A DNA stretch of 64,000 nt from Mesorhizobium_K marinum. GTDB taxonomy: Bacteria; Pseudomonadota; Alphaproteobacteria; Rhizobiales; Rhizobiaceae. A program made the translations under genes and the position numbers. Below the pieces are notes generated by a model. That model was not told the origin of the DNA. It was given only the letters and a program-made list of their open reading frames with translations, and ran no database searches. Numbering within the stretch: the first letter of the stretch is position 1; every line of letters starts with the position of its first letter. Below are positions 1 through 7,396 of this stretch, one piece after another. The DNA lies in assembly GCF_040813715.1 (NCBI RefSeq), contig NZ_JBFOCH010000007.1; one strand, given 5' to 3'.

Positions 1-540
1 GTCCATCTCCGATGCGCGGATGACCACCGAAGCCGACGGTTTCTGGCCGTCGCGGCGGAAGTTGGCGCGCTCGGACATGACGATGTGCACGCGTGCGGCG
101 CGAATGCCGGCGATCGACTGGATGGTGCGCGAAATCTCCCCTTCGAGCGCGCGCACCCGGGTGATCTGCTGCATGAACGAGGTGAGGCCGAGCGAGCCGA
201 CATTGTCGAAGAGTTCGTAGCCGGCGTTGGCGCTGGTCGGCAGCCCCTTCTCGGCGAGTAGCATGCGCGCCTGCGCGGTCGTGCCGGCGGGCACCAGGAC
301 AGTCGTGCCGTCGGCGGCGACATCGAAACCGATGCCGGCCTCGCCCAGAACCAGGCCGATCTGGTTCACGTCGGAACGCTCGAGGCCGACATAGAGCGTG
401 TCATAAGCCGGCCGGTTGAGGTAGATCGAGGCGACCAGGATGACGGTGAGCACGAGAGCAAGGACGCCGCCCATCAGGGCGATCCGGCGCGGACCGAAAT
501 CCTTGAGGTTCTGAACGACGGCGTTCAATTGCTCGGGCAC
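1..540 (-). CDS. fliF: Flagellar MS-ring protein FliF, N-terminal part
   Basis: FliF forms the MS ring in the inner membrane on which the flagellar rotor and export gate are built. The 180 codons seen here start with MPEQLNAVV, followed by a transmembrane segment at about residues 20-42 (ALMGGVLALVLTVILVAS) and the periplasmic ring-building region with the motifs LPTSANAGYELFD and IAGIRAARVHIV, typical of FliF. The reading frame is open to the window edge, so the C-terminus with the second membrane segment and FliG-binding tail lies outside. The start is a GTG with GGGAG eight bases upstream. It is read in the same direction as the flagellin genes but separated from them by a hairpin. Confidence 0.95.
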   Translation of the reverse strand, partial: MPEQLNAVVQNLKDFGPRRIALMGGVLALVLTVILVASIYLNRPAYDTLYVGLERSDVNQIGLVLGEAGIGFDVAADGTTVLVPAGTTAQARMLLAEKGLPTSANAGYELFDNVGSLGLTSFMQQITRVRALEGEISRTIQSIAGIRAARVHIVMSERANFRRDGQKPSASVVIRASEMD

Positions 541-712
541 TGATCTTTGCTCCCGCCTTCTCCAGGACACCTGCCGGCGGCGAACCGCTCGGCATGGACG
601 ATCCGCTGCTTCGACCACGGGAGCCTAGGCTGCGAAGCTTGTGCGAGGATGAAATGGGCTGGATGCTGCAGGAAGAAAATGTTGCCGAAAAAGCTTTCGG
701 AACAAATAGCTA

Positions 713-751
713 GGGCCTGAAGCGATCCCTTTTCGGGAACGATTCAGGCCC
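713..751 (-). terminator. Hairpin after the first flagellin gene
   Basis: GGGCCTGAA (713-721) and TTCAGGCCC (743-751) pair perfectly, and the arms extend inward with a few mismatches to a TTTTC loop. It lies 47 bases after the flagellin stop codon and before fliF. The T-run (752-755) is on the plus-strand side, so in the flagellin direction it is a strong stem without a clear U tract. Confidence 0.55.
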
Positions 752-798
752 TTTTCAAGCGATCCGGTGTGACGAATGCCGGAAGCTTAGAGACCGGA

Positions 799-1794
799 TC
801 AGTTCTGGAAGAGCGACAGCACCCGCTGGGCGTTGCTGTTGGCGATCTGCAGCGACTGGATGCCCAGCTGCTGCTGGACCTGCAGGGCCTGGAGCCTGGT
901 CGATTCCTTGTTCATGTCGGCATCAACGAGCTGACCGACGCCGCGTTCGATGGAATCCATCAGGCTGGTGGTGAATTCCTTCTGCAGATCGATCTGCTTC
1001 TTGGCCGCGCCGAGCAGCGTTGCCGCGTCGGCGATTTCCGAGAGCGTCTGGTCGGCGACCGTGATCATCTGGGTGATCTGCGCGTCGGTGAAGCCGACCA
1101 CCGTCAACGTCGAGACCGAGTAGCCATCGGTCGCGGCGATCGTGTTGGCGACGCCGGCGGTCGCGGTGTCGTCGCGCACGCCGGTGGTGGCGAGACGCAG
1201 GCCTTCAACGATGCCGCGCGTCTCGGCGGTGGTGGCGGCGGAATCGTAGAGCTTGATCGACTGGACGTCGATCTTGATCTTGGCGAGCACCACGTTGCCG
1301 GCCGCATCGCGCGTGAAGGACGAGACGATCTCCGCATCGGCGTGCACGCCGGCGGCCGGATTGCCGGCCGCGACGGTCGCATTGACCGAGAGCCAGTTGG
1401 TGCCGGAGAAGCTCGCGGAGTCGGCGAAGCTCTTGAGCTGCGTCTGGAGCGCCTCGATCTCGGACTGGATCTTGTCCTTGTTCTCGGCGCTGGCGCCAAC
1501 CGCCGCGACGAGCTTGACCTTGATCTCGTCGACCCGCTCCATGATCTTGTTCATCGCCGTGTAGGCGGTGTCGACCTTGGAAGCGCCGAGGCCCAGTGCG
1601 TCCTGGACGACCGAGAGGGCCTTGTTGTCGGAACGCATGGTGGTCGCGATCGACCAGTATGCGGCGTTGTCCTTGGCCTCGGACACGCGATAGCCGGTGG
1701 AGATGCGGTTCTGCGTAGTCTCGAGCGACTTGTTTGTCGCGCTGAGAGTCTGAAGCGCCGTCATCGCCGAAGCGTTCGTCATGATGCTTGACAC
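799..1794 (-). CDS. Flagellin 1
   Basis: Structural subunit of the flagellar filament, exported through the flagellar type III apparatus. The protein (331 aa) has the conserved coiled-coil N-terminus (IMTNASAMTALQTL, followed by RISTGYRVSEAKDNAAYWSIATTMRSD) and the C-terminal helix ending QLGIQSLQIANSNAQRVLSLFQN; the middle D2/D3 part is very short, as in rhizobial flagellins. The start is a GTG giving MSSIMTNASAM, aligned with the ATG of the other two flagellins and preceded by AAGGGGTGAG. It is the most divergent of the three tandem copies and lacks the leader stem-loop shared by the other two. Confidence 0.95.
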   Translation of the reverse strand: MSSIMTNASAMTALQTLSATNKSLETTQNRISTGYRVSEAKDNAAYWSIATTMRSDNKALSVVQDALGLGASKVDTAYTAMNKIMERVDEIKVKLVAAVGASAENKDKIQSEIEALQTQLKSFADSASFSGTNWLSVNATVAAGNPAAGVHADAEIVSSFTRDAAGNVVLAKIKIDVQSIKLYDSAATTAETRGIVEGLRLATTGVRDDTATAGVANTIAATDGYSVSTLTVVGFTDAQITQMITVADQTLSEIADAATLLGAAKKQIDLQKEFTTSLMDSIERGVGQLVDADMNKESTRLQALQVQQQLGIQSLQIANSNAQRVLSLFQN

Positions 1795-2073
1795 GATACT
1801 CACCCCTTCTTCGATCAGCCTGCCGGCCCCCAAAGACCGGATCAAATCGCCTGAAGGAAGCGTCATGCCAGGGGCGGCCTCATGCCGCCTTTGCCGTCAT
1901 GGTCCGCCCGCCATAGCGATTGGTTAACCATGACTACAGGCATATGGTTAACAGCCGATTAAGCGCATATTCCCTTCGGTAACCTTTTGCCACCCGTTTC
2001 GGAACGTCAATGTCAGGAAAACGCATCGGAGCGCCGGCGGCCTGCATCTTGGCGCGCGCGGTCGCTTGAACGC
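1795..2073 (-). promoter_or_regulatory. Leader and promoter region of flagellin 1, with CtrA-box-like sequence
   Basis: TTAA (1948-1951), seven bases, TTAA (1959-1962) matches the CtrA box TTAA-N7-TTAA exactly. A further GTTAAC-type half site lies at 1923-1928. A GGCGGC-CTCAT-GCCGCC inverted repeat near 1872-1890 sits in the presumed leader. Binding by CtrA is inferred from the motif only. Confidence 0.45.
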
Positions 2074-2100
2074 AAAACGGGCCGCGCTGGCGCGGCCCGT
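2074..2100 (-). terminator. Rho-independent terminator of flagellin 2
   Basis: Perfect 11-bp stem ACGGGCCGCGC (2077-2087) / GCGCGGCCCGT (2090-2100), followed in the minus direction by TTTT (2077-2074). It lies 62 bases after the flagellin 2 stop codon. Confidence 0.75.
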
Positions 2101-2162
2101 TCCGGTGCGAACGTTTCCGTTCGCGGGTTGCTTGCGGCGGGTAGGCCCGCCCGCGCTTCCGC

Positions 2163-3152
2163 CTAGCGGAAGAGCGAGAGGATCGACTGCGAGTTGCCGT
2201 TGGCGATCGACAGCGCCTGGATGCCGAGCTGCTGCTGCACCTGCAGGGCCTGGAGGCGGGTCGATTCCTTGTTCATGTCGGCGTCGACGAGCTGTCCGAT
2301 ACCGCGCTCGATGGAGTCCATCAGGCTGTTGGTGAAGGTCTTCTGCAGGTCGATGCGGCTCTTGGCGGCGCCGAGGTTGGTGGCGGCGGTCGTCATTTCC
2401 TTGAGCGCGCCTTCGACGACGGCGAGCTGCTTGGTGATCTGCGCGTCGGAGAAGCCCTTAACGGTCAGCGTCGACACGGTGTAGGTGTCGCCCGCGGCGT
2501 CGGTGCCGGCGACCGGCGCCGAAGCGGCGGCGATGCGGGCGCCGGTGGTGCCGAGGCGGTGCGCGTCGAGGATACCGTCCGTGAGGCCGGTCGCCGCGGC
2601 GGCGTTGTCATAGAGCTTGATGTCCTGGACCTTGATGTCGATCGTGCCGAGCGACACAGAGCCGGCCGCCGAGCGATTGAAGGCGGAAACGATCTTGACG
2701 TCGTCGAACGTGCCGGCAGCCGTGTGGCCGGACGTCGTGTCGACCGACAGCCAGTTGGCGCCGGAGAAGGTGGCCGCGTCGGCGTAGCTCTTCAGCTGGC
2801 CCTGCAGGGCCTTGATCTCGACGTCGATCTTTTCCTTGTCGGCCGCGCTGGCGCCGTTGGCGGCGACGAGCTTGACCTTGATCTCGTTGACCGTGTCGAT
2901 GGCCTTCTGCATGCCGGTGTAGGCCGTGTCTACCTTCGAAGCGCCGAGGCCGAGCGAGTCCTGCACGGTCGACAGCGCCTTGTGGTCGGAGCGCATGGTG
3001 GTGGCGATCGACCAGTAGGCGGCATTGTCGCTTGCTTCCGCGACGCGGTAGCCGGTCGAGATGCGGCCCTGCGTGGCAGCGAGCGACTTGTTGGTGGCGT
3101 TGAGGGTCTGCAGGGCGGTCATCGCCGATGCATTGGTCATGATACTGGACAT
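2163..3152 (-). CDS. Flagellin 2
   Basis: Filament subunit of 329 aa. N-terminus MSSIMTNASAMTALQTLNAT and C-terminus QLGIQALSIANGNSQSILSLFR are nearly identical to flagellin 3; the variable middle (about residues 140-230) differs and is short. The ATG at 3152 is chosen because it aligns with the other flagellins and has AAAGG upstream; the open frame continues further 5' but without similarity. It has its own leader with a stem-loop and its own terminator, so the three genes are probably separate transcription units with different expression levels. Confidence 0.96.
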   Translation of the reverse strand: MSSIMTNASAMTALQTLNATNKSLAATQGRISTGYRVAEASDNAAYWSIATTMRSDHKALSTVQDSLGLGASKVDTAYTGMQKAIDTVNEIKVKLVAANGASAADKEKIDVEIKALQGQLKSYADAATFSGANWLSVDTTSGHTAAGTFDDVKIVSAFNRSAAGSVSLGTIDIKVQDIKLYDNAAAATGLTDGILDAHRLGTTGARIAAASAPVAGTDAAGDTYTVSTLTVKGFSDAQITKQLAVVEGALKEMTTAATNLGAAKSRIDLQKTFTNSLMDSIERGIGQLVDADMNKESTRLQALQVQQQLGIQALSIANGNSQSILSLFR

Positions 3153-3181
3153 GATACGCGTACCTTTACTTGAATTCGTTG

Positions 3182-3220
3182 CATACCGGCCCGACCGGTA
3201 TGACGGTGCGGCATCATGCC
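3182..3220 (-). promoter_or_regulatory. Conserved leader inverted repeats of flagellin 2
   Basis: CATACCGG (3182-3189) / CCGGTATG (3195-3202) form a perfect 8-bp stem with a 5-base loop about 30 bases before the start codon, followed by the palindrome GGCATCATGCC (3210-3220). The same two elements in the same order and spacing precede flagellin 3, while flanking bases differ. Confidence 0.6.
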
Positions 3221-3360
3221 AATGACCAATGAGATCAACCCGCCATCTGGGGCCACTATCGCGGCCAGTTGCTGAGATTTGGATAACCGGCTTGGTTAAC
3301 GTTCTCTTTTTGCTGCTTTTTTCATCAGGTTGAGGGTGTCGCAACCGGCAGTTCCTAACG

Positions 3361-3393
3361 CAGGAAGGCCGCGCTGGGGGCGCGGCCTTCCTG
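3361..3393 (-). terminator. Strong hairpin after flagellin 3
   Basis: CAGGAAGGCCGCGC (3361-3374) and GCGCGGCCTTCCTG (3380-3393) form a perfect 14-bp stem with a 5-base loop, 27 bases after the flagellin 3 stop. No U tract follows in either direction, so it may act as a 3' stabiliser as well as a terminator. Confidence 0.6.
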
Positions 3394-3420
3394 TCGAGAA
3401 GAAGTCTGCTTCGCGGGCGA

Positions 3421-4512
3421 TCAGCCGCGGAAGAGCGAGAGGATCGACTGCGAGTTGCCGTTGGCGATCGAGAGCGCCTGGATGCCGAGTTGCTGCTGCA
3501 CCTGCAGGGCCTGGAGGCGGGTCGATTCCTTGTTCATGTCGGCATCGACGAGTTGGCCGATGCCGCGCTCGATGGAATCCATCAGGCTGGTGGTGAACGT
3601 CTTCTGCAGGTCGATGCGGTTCTTTGCGGCGCCGAGGTTGGTGGCGGCGTCGGTCATCGACTTCAGTGCGCCCTCGACCTTGGTAATCATGCTGGTGATG
3701 AAGCCGTCCGTCACGCCGCTCGCCGTGATGTCGAGGTTGTGGACGGAAATGCTGGCGATGGAGGTCGCCGTGGCGTCGGCGGCCGCTGCCGCGGTCGCGC
3801 CATCGGAAGCCGCGTCGACGTCGCTGTCGCCGGCCGCGAGCGCGGCGTTGTAGGCCGTGTCGTAGGCAGCCTGCGCCGCCGATGAACTCCAGATGGAGGT
3901 CTGGCGATCGAGGATGCCGTCGTTCTTGACCGCCGCGCCGGCGCCGCCGTCGAAGAGCTTCACGGTCTCGATCTTGACGTCGATGGTGGCCAGCGAGACG
4001 GCGCCGGCCGAGGAGCGGTTGAAGGCCGAGACGATCTTCACGTCCTGCTGAACGGCGTCGGCGGTGCCGGCTGCCGCTCCGGCCGCCGTCTTGTCGGAGA
4101 TGACCGAGAGGAAGTTGGTGCCGGAGAAGGTCGCGGAATCGGCGTAGCTCTTCAGCTGGCCCTGCAGCGCCTCGATCTCGACCTGGATCTTTTCCTTGTC
4201 GGCCGTGCTGGCGCCGTTGGCGGCGACGAGCTTGACCTTGATGTCGTTGACGATCTCGATCGCCTTGTTCATGCCGGTATAGGCCGTGTCGACCTTCGAG
4301 GCACCGAGGCCGAGCGAGTCCTGCACGGTCGACAGCGCCTTATGGTCCGAACGCATGGTCGTGGCGATCGACCAGTATGCCGCGTTGTCGGCGGCCTCGG
4401 CGACGCGATAGCCGGTCGAGATGCGGCCCTGGGTGGTGGCGAGCGACTTGTTGGTGGCATTGAGGGTCTGCAGGGCGGTCATCGCCGATGCATTGGTCAT
4501 GATACTGGACAT
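3421..4512 (-). CDS. Flagellin 3
   Basis: Filament subunit of 363 aa, the longest of the three. The N- and C-terminal domains match flagellin 2 almost perfectly (MSSIMTNASAM; LQVQQQLGIQALSIANGNSQSILSLFRG). The difference is an inserted, alanine- and aspartate-rich stretch at about residues 220-260 (AYDTAYNAALAAGDSDVDAA), which would be surface-exposed in the filament. Start ATG at 4512, AAAAGG upstream. The leader carries the same inverted repeats as flagellin 2, and a CtrA-box-like sequence lies about 150 bases upstream. Confidence 0.96.
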   Translation of the reverse strand: MSSIMTNASAMTALQTLNATNKSLATTQGRISTGYRVAEAADNAAYWSIATTMRSDHKALSTVQDSLGLGASKVDTAYTGMNKAIEIVNDIKVKLVAANGASTADKEKIQVEIEALQGQLKSYADSATFSGTNFLSVISDKTAAGAAAGTADAVQQDVKIVSAFNRSSAGAVSLATIDVKIETVKLFDGGAGAAVKNDGILDRQTSIWSSSAAQAAYDTAYNAALAAGDSDVDAASDGATAAAAADATATSIASISVHNLDITASGVTDGFITSMITKVEGALKSMTDAATNLGAAKNRIDLQKTFTTSLMDSIERGIGQLVDADMNKESTRLQALQVQQQLGIQALSIANGNSQSILSLFRG

Positions 4513-4543
4513 GATACGCGTACCTTTTACGGAAGTCTTTTTG

Positions 4544-4582
4544 CATACCGGCTCGACCGGTATGACGGTACGGCATCATGCC
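4544..4582 (-). promoter_or_regulatory. Conserved leader inverted repeats of flagellin 3
   Basis: CATACCGG (4544-4551) / CCGGTATG (4557-4564), then GGCATCATGCC (4572-4582): the same arrangement as before flagellin 2. The loop base differs (GCTCGA against GCCCGA) while both arms are kept, which favours a structural role in the mRNA leader. Confidence 0.6.
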
Positions 4583-4663
4583 AATGACCGCGTCCCTGCG
4601 ATCACCCGCCATCATGGGGCGACCATGCGGGCGTCATGCCTTCCATTTGGCTAACGAACGTGG

Positions 4664-4678
4664 TTAACCAAAAGTTAT
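4664..4678. promoter_or_regulatory. CtrA-box-like sequence upstream of flagellin 3
   Basis: TTAA (4664-4667), seven bases, TTAT (4675-4678): one mismatch to TTAA-N7-TTAA. It overlaps a GGTTAACC palindrome similar to that before flagellin 1. Motif evidence only. Confidence 0.35.
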
Positions 4679-4700
4679 TGTTAGGAAAATGGGTGCGCGT

Positions 4701-5432
4701 TCAGTTGAAGGAGCGCACCAGGCTGCCGACAAGCAGGTTCCATCCGTCGATCAGGACGAAGAACAGGATCTTGAACGGCAGCGACACCACGGTCGGCGGC
4801 AGCATCATCATGCCCATCGCCATGGTGATGGTGGCGACGATCAGGTCGATCACCAGGAACGGCAGCACGATCAGGAAGCCGATCTCGAAGCCACGCCTTA
4901 TCTCGGAGATCATGAAAGCGGGCACGAGCACGCGCAGATCGACCGTATCCGGCTCGACGGTGTCGCCGCGTTCGCGGGCGAGGTCGGCGAACAGGTTGAA
5001 GTCCTCCTCGCGCACGTTGCGGATCATGAACCCGCGGAACGGGTCGGAAATCTGCTTGAAGGCTTCGGCCTCGTCGATCTGGTTGTCCATCAGCGGCCGG
5101 ACGCCGTTGTTCCAGGCCTGATCGAACGTCGGCGCCATGACATAGAAGGTCATGAACAGCGAGAGGCTGATGATGATCAGGTTGGCGGGCGTGGTCTGCA
5201 GGCCGATGCCGGCGCGCAGGATCGAAAACGCGATCACGAAGCGGGTGAAGCTGGTCACCATGATCAGCAGCCCGGGGGCCACCGAAAGGACGGTGAGCAG
5301 CCCGAACATCTGGATGATGCGGCCGATCGTCGTGCCGTCGGCCTGGCCGATGGCGCCGAGGTCGAGTTGCTGCGCCGTGGCGGCCGAAGCGCCGGCGAGA
5401 AGCAGGAGAACTGTCAGGCCGCAGCGTTTCAT
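4701..5432 (-). CDS. fliP: Flagellar export gate protein FliP
   Basis: FliP forms, with FliQ and FliR, the export gate of the flagellar type III apparatus in the inner membrane. The 243-aa product starts with a cleavable signal sequence (MKRCGLTVLLLLAGASAATA), as known for FliP, followed by membrane segments at about residues 45-65, 80-105, 185-205 and 210-235, and the family motifs TSFTRFVIAFSILRAGIG and VPAFMISEIRRGFEIGF. The ATG overlaps the fliL stop codon (ATGA). It is the last gene of the long minus-strand flagellar operon beginning near fliI/flgF. Confidence 0.96.
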   Translation of the reverse strand: MKRCGLTVLLLLAGASAATAQQLDLGAIGQADGTTIGRIIQMFGLLTVLSVAPGLLIMVTSFTRFVIAFSILRAGIGLQTTPANLIIISLSLFMTFYVMAPTFDQAWNNGVRPLMDNQIDEAEAFKQISDPFRGFMIRNVREEDFNLFADLARERGDTVEPDTVDLRVLVPAFMISEIRRGFEIGFLIVLPFLVIDLIVATITMAMGMMMLPPTVVSLPFKILFFVLIDGWNLLVGSLVRSFN

Positions 5433-5950
5433 TCGAACAGCAGCGTCCTGATCAAGACCTGGCGCACATGGCCGTCGCTGCGGATGGCCGCCCGCTCCTC
5501 GATGCTGTCCCTGAGATGCCGGAAGCCGCTCGGCCCCTCGATCTCGTGCAGCTTCACCGTGCGCATGTAGGCGAGGAGGTCCTGGAGGACGGCGTTGGAG
5601 AGTTCCGGCGGCTGCGGCTCGTCGAGGACCAGCGAAACCTCCATGCGAACCCAGACGTCTCGGGGAGATCCGATGTTGGCAGTGATGGCGGGCAGCGGAA
5701 CGATGGTTGCGGCATCCGGCGCGGCTGCGCCATGGCCGTCTGAGGCGTCGGCCTTCTTCGCGCCATGCGTGTCGGCCGCGGGCGCGTGCGCCTCCTTGGC
5801 GCCCGACCCGCCTCCCTGGAGAAAGCCGCCGGAAACCCAGCCCATGCCGGCCGCCGCGCCGGTCAGCGCGACGAGCAGGCCGACCTGGATCACCAGGGAC
5901 GGCCCGCCTCGACCGGGCTTCGCGTCGGCGGCTGCGGGAGCGGCGGCCAT
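5429..5950 (-). CDS. fliL: Flagellar basal-body-associated protein FliL
   Basis: FliL surrounds the stator units and supports motor torque. The product (173 aa) has a single N-terminal membrane anchor (about residues 18-42), a linker rich in Ala, His and Lys, and a C-terminal periplasmic stomatin/SPFH-like domain with VRMEVSLVLDEP and the ending QVLIRTLLFE. It overlaps flgH (TGATG) and fliP (ATGA) at its ends, so translation is coupled. Confidence 0.93.
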   Translation of the reverse strand: MAAAPAAADAKPGRGGPSLVIQVGLLVALTGAAAGMGWVSGGFLQGGGSGAKEAHAPAADTHGAKKADASDGHGAAAPDAATIVPLPAITANIGSPRDVWVRMEVSLVLDEPQPPELSNAVLQDLLAYMRTVKLHEIEGPSGFRHLRDSIEERAAIRSDGHVRQVLIRTLLFE

Positions 5951-6651
5951 CAGAAGGGCAGCACGCGGTCGAGGATCTGCTGACCGTAGGGCGGCTGCTG
6001 AACCTCGGTAAGCCTGCCGCGTCCGCCGTAGGAGATGCGGGCTTCGGCGATTCGCTCGTAGGCGATGGTGTTCTGCGGTCCGATGTCGATCGGCCTGACA
6101 ATGCCGCCGATGGTCAGGATGCGCAGCTCCGCGTTGACGCGAACCTCCTGCGAGCCCTGGATGACGAGATTGCCGTTTCCGAGAACCTCCACAACCACCG
6201 CTGCGATCGACAGCTCGAGATCTTCCGAGCGCTTGGTCTCGCCGTCGCCGGCCGCGGCGGTCGAGGAGTTGACGCTGGCGTCCGCGCTGCCGCTCGATCC
6301 GAGGCCGTCCCACTCGTAGTCGATGGCGCCGCCGAGCGACCGGCTGGCGGTGCGCTTGCGGTCGGATTCGTTCTTGAAGCGGGCGCGGTCGTTGATGCTG
6401 ATCCTGACCGTCAGGATGTCGCCGGGCGAGAGTGCGCGGGGATCGGTGAACAGCCTGCTCTGGCGGTCGTTCCAGAGCGAAAAGCGCTTCTGCGGCGGCG
6501 CCGGGTAGCCGGCATATTCGACGGGCGGCGCCGGCGCGCCGACGAGGCCCGCGCCAACAGGCGATAGCTCCGGCTCGACGCCGATCTCGCGCATGCCGCC
6601 GCAGCCGGCAACCAGCGAGGTGGCAAGAAGGAGGATGCCGGCGCGGATCAT
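5950..6651 (-). CDS. flgH: Flagellar L-ring lipoprotein FlgH
   Basis: FlgH forms the L ring around the rod in the outer membrane. The 233-aa precursor has a lipobox LVAGC (Cys 17), the family motif SLWNDRQSRLFTDPRA, the segment LSPGDILTVRISINDRARFKN and the ending TEVQQPPYGQQILDRVLPF. The start overlaps the motE stop (ATGA). Length and order of motifs are normal. Confidence 0.96.
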   Translation of the reverse strand: MIRAGILLLATSLVAGCGGMREIGVEPELSPVGAGLVGAPAPPVEYAGYPAPPQKRFSLWNDRQSRLFTDPRALSPGDILTVRISINDRARFKNESDRKRTASRSLGGAIDYEWDGLGSSGSADASVNSSTAAAGDGETKRSEDLELSIAAVVVEVLGNGNLVIQGSQEVRVNAELRILTIGGIVRPIDIGPQNTIAYERIAEARISYGGRGRLTEVQQPPYGQQILDRVLPF

Positions 6652-7396
6652 GTCGGATCGGTTCTCCGCGCGGTCGCCGCCATGATGCCCGTCAGCATCG
6701 CCGCGGCCTTCTTTTCCATCTCGTTCAGGATGACGCCGGCCTTGCGGGTGTCTATCTTCATCAGGATGCTGGCCGCGAGTACGGTGTCCATGGCGGCGAG
6801 GCGTTCGGCGGCGGCGTCCGGCCGCATGCCAGAATAGATCTTGACCACGCCGTCCTCGGCCCTGGCGAGGAATTCCTCGCGCCGCTTCAGCNCGTGTCGA
6901 TCTTCATCAGGATGCTGGCCGCCAGCACGGTGTCCATGGCGGCGAGGCGTTCGGCGGCGGCGTCGGGCCGCATGCCAGAATAGATCTTGACCACGCCGTC
7001 CTCGGCCCTGGCGAGGAATTCCTCGCGCCGCTTCAGCCATTTCTCGTATTCGGCGCGCTTCTCCTCCAGCAACAGGATGCGCTTGTCGACTTCCTGCTGA
7101 AGGGCCTGCAACTCTTCCGTCTGCAGCGCATAGCGGCGGTCGCGCGCTGCGTCGGCGATGTTGGAGCAGAATCGCTCGATCTCCGAGCCTGTCTCCAGCG
7201 GTCCCGACTTGACGGTCCCAGTCGTTCCGGAATCGGTTTCCGGCGCGAGCAGGCCGGGCTCGTCGAGGTGCTCGACGACCATCTCCGTCGCACTGAGGCT
7301 GCCACCGGCGAGCAGCAGCGTGGCGACCGCGATCAGGAATGCGCCTGGCGTCGGTCTCGTTTGGGTGGCGCGAGGAGGGGTCATGGGTCGGCTCAC
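6648..7396 (-). CDS. motE: Flagellar motor chaperone MotE, split by an assembly join
   Basis: MotE is a periplasmic chaperone for MotC in Sinorhizobium; it resembles the N-terminal domain of MgtE transporters. Removing the duplicated 144 bases around the n at 6892 (keeping 6648-6891 and 7038-7396) gives one 200-aa frame: N-terminal hydrophobic signal (about residues 18-35), a coiled coil (ALQTEELQALQQEVDKRILL), and the MgtE-N-like helices YSGMRPDAAAERLAAMD and MKIDTRKAGVILNEM. The start is either GTG 7396, overlapping the flgI stop (GTGA), or ATG 7384. The apparent break is an artefact, not a mutation. Confidence 0.85.
6748..7037. repeat. Unmerged contig ends within motE
   Basis: 6748-6891 and 6894-7037 are the same 144 bases with about four substitutions, separated by the n at 6892. 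Confidence 0.9.

Noticed and set aside
769..1791. Long plus-strand open frame opposite flagellin 1 (and similar ones opposite other genes)
   Set aside because: It is the mirror of the flagellin frame in GC-rich DNA; its translation is rich in Arg, Gly and Asp without motifs and lacks an RBS.
3182..3220. Sigma-54 promoter in the flagellin leader (TGGCAT...GCA)
   Set aside because: The spacing of the GG and GC elements is one base off, and the element is only about 60 bases from the start within a structured leader.
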